Shown piece by piece: positions 7,199 through 11,182 of a stretch of 11,182 nt of DNA. The notes below the pieces were generated by a model. The model worked only from the letters and a program-made list of their open reading frames with translations. It was not told the DNA's origin and ran no database searches. Both the position numbers and the translations under genes were made by a program. The first letter of the stretch is position 1; each line of letters opens with the position of its first letter. The DNA is from Planctomycetota bacterium (lineage in GTDB: Bacteria > Planctomycetota > UBA8108 > UBA1146 > JAJFFE01), in assembly GCA_020425835.1 (NCBI GenBank), contig JAGQRC010000050.1, forward strand, positions 1 to 11,182, given 5' to 3'.

Positions 7199-7476
7199 TG
7201 AAACGAGTCTTGATCGCCGTGCTCGATGCGTCGCTCCGCTCCCGGCTCTTCGCGCGTGTGGGCGAGTTCGGTCACCGAGTGGACGCCGTCGCCGACGCCC
7301 TCGCGATCGAGCGGCGGCTCGCGAAGGACGAGTACGATGTGGTCCTCGTCGAGCGCGGGCTCGCCTCCCAGCCCGCCGAAACGGACGCCGAGTGGATCGA
7401 GGTCGATCCGGGGCTCGATCCGGTGGAACTCGACCGTCGTTTGGATACGCTGCGCGGCGCTTCCGACCCCGATTGA
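7198..7476 (+). CDS. Small receiver-like protein lacking the phospho-acceptor aspartate
   Basis: The predicted 92-residue protein is unknown as a whole, but its first half resembles the beginning of a CheY-like receiver. It has a hydrophobic first strand (VLIAVLDAS, 4-12), a helix with basic residues, then GHRVDAVADALAIERRLAKDEYDVVLVE (25-52), which fits beta-2, alpha-2 and beta-3 of a receiver. In a true receiver, the strand ending YDVVLV would lead to the phosphorylated aspartate; here that position is E52. The early acidic pair is also absent (L9-D10-A11). The later half is short: an acidic stretch then DPGLDPVELDRRLDTLRG (70-87), which looks like a final helix, with no beta-4/beta-5 core or conserved lysine. 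It may be a non-phosphorylated adaptor, or a remnant. ATG 7198 overlaps the yjbQ stop by one base, and the gene ends 21 bases before the carbamoyltransferase. The receiver resemblance is inference from pattern only. Confidence 0.65.
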   Translation: MKRVLIAVLDASLRSRLFARVGEFGHRVDAVADALAIERRLAKDEYDVVLVERGLASQPAETDAEWIEVDPGLDPVELDRRLDTLRGASDPD

Positions 7477-7497
7477 CTCGAGCAGAGCAGGCGACTC

Positions 7498-9246
7498 ATG
7501 AAGATCCTCGGCCTCGGCAGTCCCTTCCTCCACGATCCCGCCGCGGCGCTGGTCGTCGACGGCGAGATCATCGCGGCGGTGGAAGAGGAGCGCTTCAGCC
7601 GCAACAAACATGCAACGCGGGAACTGCCGATCGGCGCGGCACGGTACTGCCTGGAGATGGCGGGGATCGAGGCGGACGCCATCGACATCGTCGCCTTTCC
7701 CTGGTCGCCCGACTCCTACCGCCGCGACCTCCCGAGCTACCTGAGGCGAACCTGGCAGACGCGCCCCTCGCGCGCCTGGAAGGCGATTCGCAACCGACAT
7801 CACGAGTTGCGCTTTCGACGTCGCAATGTCGAGGCGACCTTCGCGAAGCTCGGCGCATCGAGGACTCCGCGGATCGAGTGGGTCGATCACCACCTCGCCC
7901 ACGTCGCGAGCTCCTACTACTTGAGCGGGTGGAGGAACGCCGCGCTCCTCTCCGTCGACGGCTCCGGAGAGTTCACCACCACCTTCCTCGGGGTCGGTCG
8001 CGACGGCGCGATCGAGGAGCTGCAGCGGATCTACAACCCCGACTCGCTGGGCTTCTTCTACTCGACCATCACCGAGTTCCTCGGCTTCCGTCGCGATGAC
8101 GGCGAGTTCAAGACGATGGGCATGTCCGCCTACGGCGACCCGTCGAAGATCGACGTCGATTGGCTGATCGAGAAGACGAGAGACGGCGATCGCGCCGCGT
8201 TCCGGATCCACGACGATCACGTCTGGTGCACGCGCCGCGAACGTTGGACGCCGGAGAAGATGTTCGGTCCGGAGCTGGTGAAACGGTGGGGTGAGCCCCG
8301 CTCGGGCGACGGCCTCACCGAGCCCTACATGCACATCGCCGCGTCGGCGCAGAAAGCGCTCGAGGACATCGTCCTGAGCTTCTGCGACACGACGCTGGCC
8401 CGGGCGCTCGACGAGTGCGAAGGTCGACTCTGCATCGCGGGCGGCTGCGCCCTCAACGTCCGCATGAACCGGAAGCTCCTCGAGCATCCCCGCGTCCGAG
8501 AGATCTGGGTGCAGCCCGCCGCCCATGATGCGGGGACCCCGCTCGGCGCCGCGGTGGAGATCGCGCGACGCGTCGGCGATGACGTCGCGCCCATGACCCA
8601 CGCCTATCTCGGACCGGAGTACGACGACGAACGCATCGGTGCGGCACTCGACCGCTTCGCGATCCCGCACACGCACCACCCGAACGGAGGAATCATCGAT
8701 GCGGTGACCGATCTCCTAGTCGATGGTGAAGTGGTCGCTTGGTTCCAAGGACGCATGGAGTACGGCCCGCGCGCGCTGGGGAACCGCAGCATTCTCGGCA
8801 ACCCCTTCCACCCCGGGACCTCCGACCGCATCAACGGCGAGATCAAGTTCCGCGAGAAGTGGCGTCCGTTCTGCCCGAGCATGGCCAGTGAAGAGGCGGC
8901 GGAGATCCTCGCCACGGACCATCCGTCCCCGTACATGACCTTCTCGTTCATCGTGAATCCAGATTGGCGCGACCGCATTCCGGAAGCGGTCCACGTCGAT
9001 GGCTCGGCGCGGCCGCAGATCGTCACCGAACAGCTCAACCCGCGTTTCTATCGTTTGATCCGTCGCTTCGCCGACAAGACCGGCGTCCCGGTGCTGATCA
9101 ACACCTCGCTGAACCGTCGCGGCGAGCCGATGGTCTGCTCCCCGGAAGATGCACTGAAGACCTTCTACGGCTCCGGGCTTCGGTTCCTCGCGTTGGGCGA
9201 TCGATTGATCGCGAAGGACGCCCGACGGCTGGACCCACGCGACTGA
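7498..9246 (+). CDS. NodU/CmcH/TobZ-family O-carbamoyltransferase
   Basis: Predicted cytoplasmic enzyme of 582 residues. The family uses carbamoyl phosphate and ATP to form carbamoyl-adenylate and then transfers the carbamoyl group to a hydroxyl, in nodulation factors (NodU), cephamycin (CmcH) or tobramycin (TobZ). The N-terminal Kae1-like domain shows G7-S-P-F-L-H12-D-P-A-A-A-L, E29-E-E-R-F-S-R35 with K37-H38, V129-D-H-H-L-A-H135 (iron-ligand type histidines) and D154-G-S-G-E158. The C-terminal domain has E421-Y-G-P-R-A-L-G-N-R-S431, K450 with REKWRPFCPS, and N535-T-S-L-N with RGEP. All key motifs are intact and the length is normal. The ATG at 7498 opens straight into the first strand; a weak AGG (7489-7491) lies 6 bases upstream. 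No sugar-nucleotide, polyketide or aminoglycoside genes flank it, so its acceptor is unknown. It is last in the unit with yjbQ and the small receiver-like gene. Confidence 0.93.
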   Translation: MKILGLGSPFLHDPAAALVVDGEIIAAVEEERFSRNKHATRELPIGAARYCLEMAGIEADAIDIVAFPWSPDSYRRDLPSYLRRTWQTRPSRAWKAIRNRHHELRFRRRNVEATFAKLGASRTPRIEWVDHHLAHVASSYYLSGWRNAALLSVDGSGEFTTTFLGVGRDGAIEELQRIYNPDSLGFFYSTITEFLGFRRDDGEFKTMGMSAYGDPSKIDVDWLIEKTRDGDRAAFRIHDDHVWCTRRERWTPEKMFGPELVKRWGEPRSGDGLTEPYMHIAASAQKALEDIVLSFCDTTLARALDECEGRLCIAGGCALNVRMNRKLLEHPRVREIWVQPAAHDAGTPLGAAVEIARRVGDDVAPMTHAYLGPEYDDERIGAALDRFAIPHTHHPNGGIIDAVTDLLVDGEVVAWFQGRMEYGPRALGNRSILGNPFHPGTSDRINGEIKFREKWRPFCPSMASEEAAEILATDHPSPYMTFSFIVNPDWRDRIPEAVHVDGSARPQIVTEQLNPRFYRLIRRFADKTGVPVLINTSLNRRGEPMVCSPEDALKTFYGSGLRFLALGDRLIAKDARRLDPRD

Positions 9247-9247
9247 A

Positions 9248-9264
9248 CGGTTGGATCTCAACCG
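9248..9264 (+). terminator. Hairpin immediately after the carbamoyltransferase gene
   Basis: CGGTTG (9248-9253) and CAACCG (9259-9264) pair perfectly across a 5-base loop, starting two bases after the TGA stop (9244-9246). There is no T-run after it, so termination strength is doubtful. The remaining space to the convergent gene end at 9397 (about 130 bases) contains only an 8-base GGGATCCC palindrome and nothing else recognisable. Confidence 0.4.
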
Positions 9265-9396
9265 ATCAGCTCACCCGCGGCGAGACGCTTCATGAACACC
9301 ACCCCGGGGAGAACCTCTCGGGATCCCTCGACGCCCGTCGTTGTCACCCGAACAGAAAACACATCAACCGCTCGAGTCACTCCGGCAGGCCTGGCG

Positions 9397-9756
9397 TCAG
9401 TAGCACCACCAGGACAGCGGCCAGGGCTGAGCCGCGATGCCCCACCACGCGAATCGTCGACTCTGGTCGGGGTGTCGAGCTGCGGCGATGACGCGCACGA
9501 CGAAGACGACCTCGACGATCCCCACTAAGAGGTAGGGCTCGATCGCGACGTTGGCAAGGGACTTTCCGCGCTCGGGTAGGACTTCGAGCAGGAGCATGTG
9601 GACGAGGCCGGGAAACAACCACGCGCCGTATTCGACGCGCAGGAGACGGGGCTTTCCGATCCATACGAGACAGCCGATCGTCGGAGCGACGACGACCGAC
9701 GCCGCGAAGAGGTAGGGGAGATAGAGGAGGTAGAGCTCGAAGACGAACGGGTGCAT
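9397..9756 (-). CDS. Small three-helix membrane protein of unknown function
   Basis: The predicted 119-residue protein is not recognised. It has three hydrophobic segments: about 6-32 (from FELYLLYLPYLFAAS to CLVWIG), 44-61 (AWLFPGLVHMLLLEVLP) and 72-92 (IEPYLLVGIVEVVFVVRVIAA). It ends in an aromatic, tryptophan-rich tail (FAWW ... PWPLSWWCY). A short basic/polar loop (PERGKSLAN, about 61-69) separates helices two and three. No catalytic or metal-binding motif was seen. The ATG at 9756 has AGGAG 7 bases upstream, and a second AAGGAGG lies further upstream within the final codons of the transporter gene, only 10 bases away. The two genes are therefore almost certainly one transcript and probably translationally coupled. 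A partner or accessory role for the transporter is inferred from this arrangement alone. Membrane location is well supported; function is not. Confidence 0.7.
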   Translation of the reverse strand: MHPFVFELYLLYLPYLFAASVVVAPTIGCLVWIGKPRLLRVEYGAWLFPGLVHMLLLEVLPERGKSLANVAIEPYLLVGIVEVVFVVRVIAAARHPDQSRRFAWWGIAAQPWPLSWWCY

Positions 9757-9766
9757 CGACGGACTC

Positions 9767-11038
9767 CTATCCTCCTTCCGACGGACGAACCTCGGCGGAG
9801 TCGACCGTGCGGAAGATCATCGGAGCGAGGATCCAGCAGCCGCTGGTGAACACTGCGCCGGTCACCACCAACGCCTTGAACGCCGTCGGCGCGCTCCAAC
9901 GCTGGGTCCAGTCGTCGTAGAACCAACCACCCAACGCTCCGGCCAAGGAGAGACTCAGATTCGATACCGCCATCAGCAGGGCAAAGGTCGTTCCGGCGGA
10001 GCGGATGGGGCAGACCCGGGCGGCGAGGTCGAGTTGCACCATCGTGCCGGTGATGTAGGTGAAGCCCGCAACCGCACTGACCACCGCTGCGGAGATGGGC
10101 CCGGTGACGAAGGCATACGAGAGCGTGCAGAGGACACCGGCCACGATCGCGAGGTGAACGAGAGCTCTCAGGGAGACCCGCCGGCAATACGCGCCGTAGC
10201 TGAGACTACCGACGATCGCCCCTGCCGAGAGGAGCGACAGGGTGAAGCCGTAGAACTGCTCACCAATGCCGAGCTCCTGGGTCAGATAGAGGTAGGCGAC
10301 GGACATCCCGAAGGGATTGAAGCTCCAGAGAAAGAGGAAGGCGGCCGCCACGAGAACCAGTGGCGAGCGAGCGGCGCGGATCAACTCACGAACCGCCACC
10401 CGGAATCGAGCCGGGCGCTTCGTCGCTCGCTCCTCACGGACGCGCGACCAAGTCAGGAGCGTCGCTCCCGACAAGGCCACCGCGCAGATCAAGAACCCGA
10501 CCGGCTCACGGCCGTGTTCGCTCAGGTACCCTCCCGCAAGGCCGGCGAGGACACTGCCGGCGTACATCGCCGTCCACTGCGCCGATTGGAGGGTCCCGGT
10601 CATCCCGCGCGGTTGCCCCCACTGGACCATCAGGGCATCGACCACCACATCTGCGAAGGCGACTCCCACGGTCGGCAAGACGAGCAACGCTAGCACGAGG
10701 CCGTAGGACCCCGGGGGCAAGGGGACCAGGTAGAGAACGAGGAGTGAGAGCGCGGACATTCCCGTCGCGCCGAGGAGGTAGCTGCGTCGTCGAGTCCCGA
10801 ACAGGGGAACGAAGTCCGTCAACAGTCCGTAGATCGGCTTGAAGGACCAAGGGAGCGAGACAACCGCACTGAACGCCGCAATCTCGGTCGGGGAGTACTC
10901 CCAGTTCTTCAGGAGTGACCGGACGGGTTGCGCGATGAGTCCACTGGTCGGCTCGGCGATACCCTGGACGAAGTACATCGATCCGAACAGGAACACGAGG
11001 CCGGACACCGACTCGACCCGACGCGGTGCGTCGACCAC
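9767..11038 (-). CDS. Folate-biopterin (BT1) family MFS-type transporter
   Basis: Predicted 12-helix inner-membrane transporter of 423 residues from the chosen start. The diagnostic BT1/FBT segment is present: P63-W-S-F-K67-P-I-Y-G-L-L-T-D75, then VPLFGTRRRSYL (77-88), equivalent to the MFS loop 2-3 motif but with the family's K-P-[IL]-Y-G-L and D-x-x-P pattern. F129-A-D-V-V-V-D135-A-L-M-V, another FBT hallmark, follows. Characterised relatives move folates, biopterin or related compounds, but the substrate of bacterial members is mostly unknown. GTG 11038 is preferred as start: it lies just before the first helix (GLVFLFGSMYFVQGIAEP), with AAGGA 10 bases upstream and a GGGGGGAA run directly adjacent. 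The frame stays open to an ATG at 11179 near the window end, which would add 47 residues; that extension is basic, hydrophilic and repeat-like in DNA. The last codons carry ribosome-binding sequence for the downstream small membrane protein. Confidence 0.85.
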   Translation of the reverse strand: MVDAPRRVESVSGLVFLFGSMYFVQGIAEPTSGLIAQPVRSLLKNWEYSPTEIAAFSAVVSLPWSFKPIYGLLTDFVPLFGTRRRSYLLGATGMSALSLLVLYLVPLPPGSYGLVLALLVLPTVGVAFADVVVDALMVQWGQPRGMTGTLQSAQWTAMYAGSVLAGLAGGYLSEHGREPVGFLICAVALSGATLLTWSRVREERATKRPARFRVAVRELIRAARSPLVLVAAAFLFLWSFNPFGMSVAYLYLTQELGIGEQFYGFTLSLLSAGAIVGSLSYGAYCRRVSLRALVHLAIVAGVLCTLSYAFVTGPISAAVVSAVAGFTYITGTMVQLDLAARVCPIRSAGTTFALLMAVSNLSLSLAGALGGWFYDDWTQRWSAPTAFKALVVTGAVFTSGCWILAPMIFRTVDSAEVRPSEGG

Positions 11039-11094
11039 TTCCCCCCATCCTTCCCAAGTCGCCGGGACACGTTGTTGCGAGGCGCGGACCCTGG

Positions 11095-11182
11095 CAGTCC
11101 GTTGAAAAACTGCTTTCGAGGCGAGAGTCCGAGATTTCAAGGCCAGTACTTCCGGCGAAACGCAGTCGTATTGGCTCATACT
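11095..11182. repeat. Possible dispersed-repeat or mobile-element edge
   Basis: This terminal stretch is noticeably less GC-rich than its neighbours and has an A-run (GTTGAAAAACTG, 11101-11112). GCAGT (11095-11099) and ACTGC (11109-11113) form a short inverted repeat around CGTTGAAAA. It resembles the kind of sequence found in dispersed repeats or insertion-sequence ends downstream of genes, but this is from general familiarity and not from a second copy, since none occurs in the window. It lies entirely inside the optional N-terminal extension of the transporter frame, arguing against that extension being coding. Confidence 0.25.

Noticed and set aside
9330..9337. GGGATCCC palindrome in the carbamoyltransferase/small membrane protein gap
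   Set aside because: An 8-base self-complementary word with no extension of the arms and no positional meaning; expected by chance in GC-rich DNA.
1..11182. A defence island, toxin-antitoxin pair, CRISPR array or retron
   Set aside because: No nuclease, reverse transcriptase, methyltransferase, regular repeat array or small toxin-like pair was found in either strand.

Overview
The window is about 11.2 kb of GC-rich bacterial DNA with tightly packed chromosomal-type genes. Nearly every codon ends in G or C, so long shadow reading frames occur on both strands. The longest gap between genes is under 200 bases. No rRNA, tRNA, CRISPR array, transposase or phage gene was seen. A signal peptidase II, an inner-membrane glycosyltransferase, a multi-domain carboxypeptidase-regulatory-like surface protein and a NodU-type carbamoyltransferase point to a diderm, environmental bacterium. 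Planctomycetota, Myxococcota or a related lineage would fit, but no marker gene here settles the phylum.

Layout from left to right. Signal peptidase II (lspA, plus strand) converges on a minus-strand pair, with a perfect hairpin between them. The pair is a HyuA-type hydantoinase/oxoprolinase subunit followed, with an 11-base overlap, by a GT-C membrane glycosyltransferase. The HyuA N-terminus is broken: the first ATP-binding motif is split between two frames, as if 7 bases were lost. Divergent from it is a plus-strand membrane-anchored protein with several carboxypeptidase-regulatory-like beta-sandwich repeats. This converges on a minus-strand protein with five zinc ribbons.

The centre-right of the window is a clean plus-strand transcription unit: a UPF0047/YjbQ protein, a 92-residue receiver-like protein without a phospho-acceptor aspartate, and a full-length NodU/CmcH-family O-carbamoyltransferase. 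A plausible sigma-70-type promoter lies ahead of it. Its -35 box lies within a perfect 13-base palindrome that could be an operator shared with the divergent zinc-ribbon gene. A hairpin follows the carbamoyltransferase stop codon.

The right end is a minus-strand pair: a folate-biopterin (BT1) family MFS-type transporter and a small three-helix membrane protein whose ribosome binding site lies at the end of the transporter gene. The last ~90 bases read like a different, lower-GC sequence class and may be a dispersed repeat that lengthens the transporter reading frame artificially.

Most genes look like ordinary housekeeping or accessory functions. No defence system or biosynthetic cluster is complete here. 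The points most worth checking are the HyuA frameshift, the YjbQ / pseudo-receiver / carbamoyltransferase unit with its palindromic promoter, and the five-ribbon protein.
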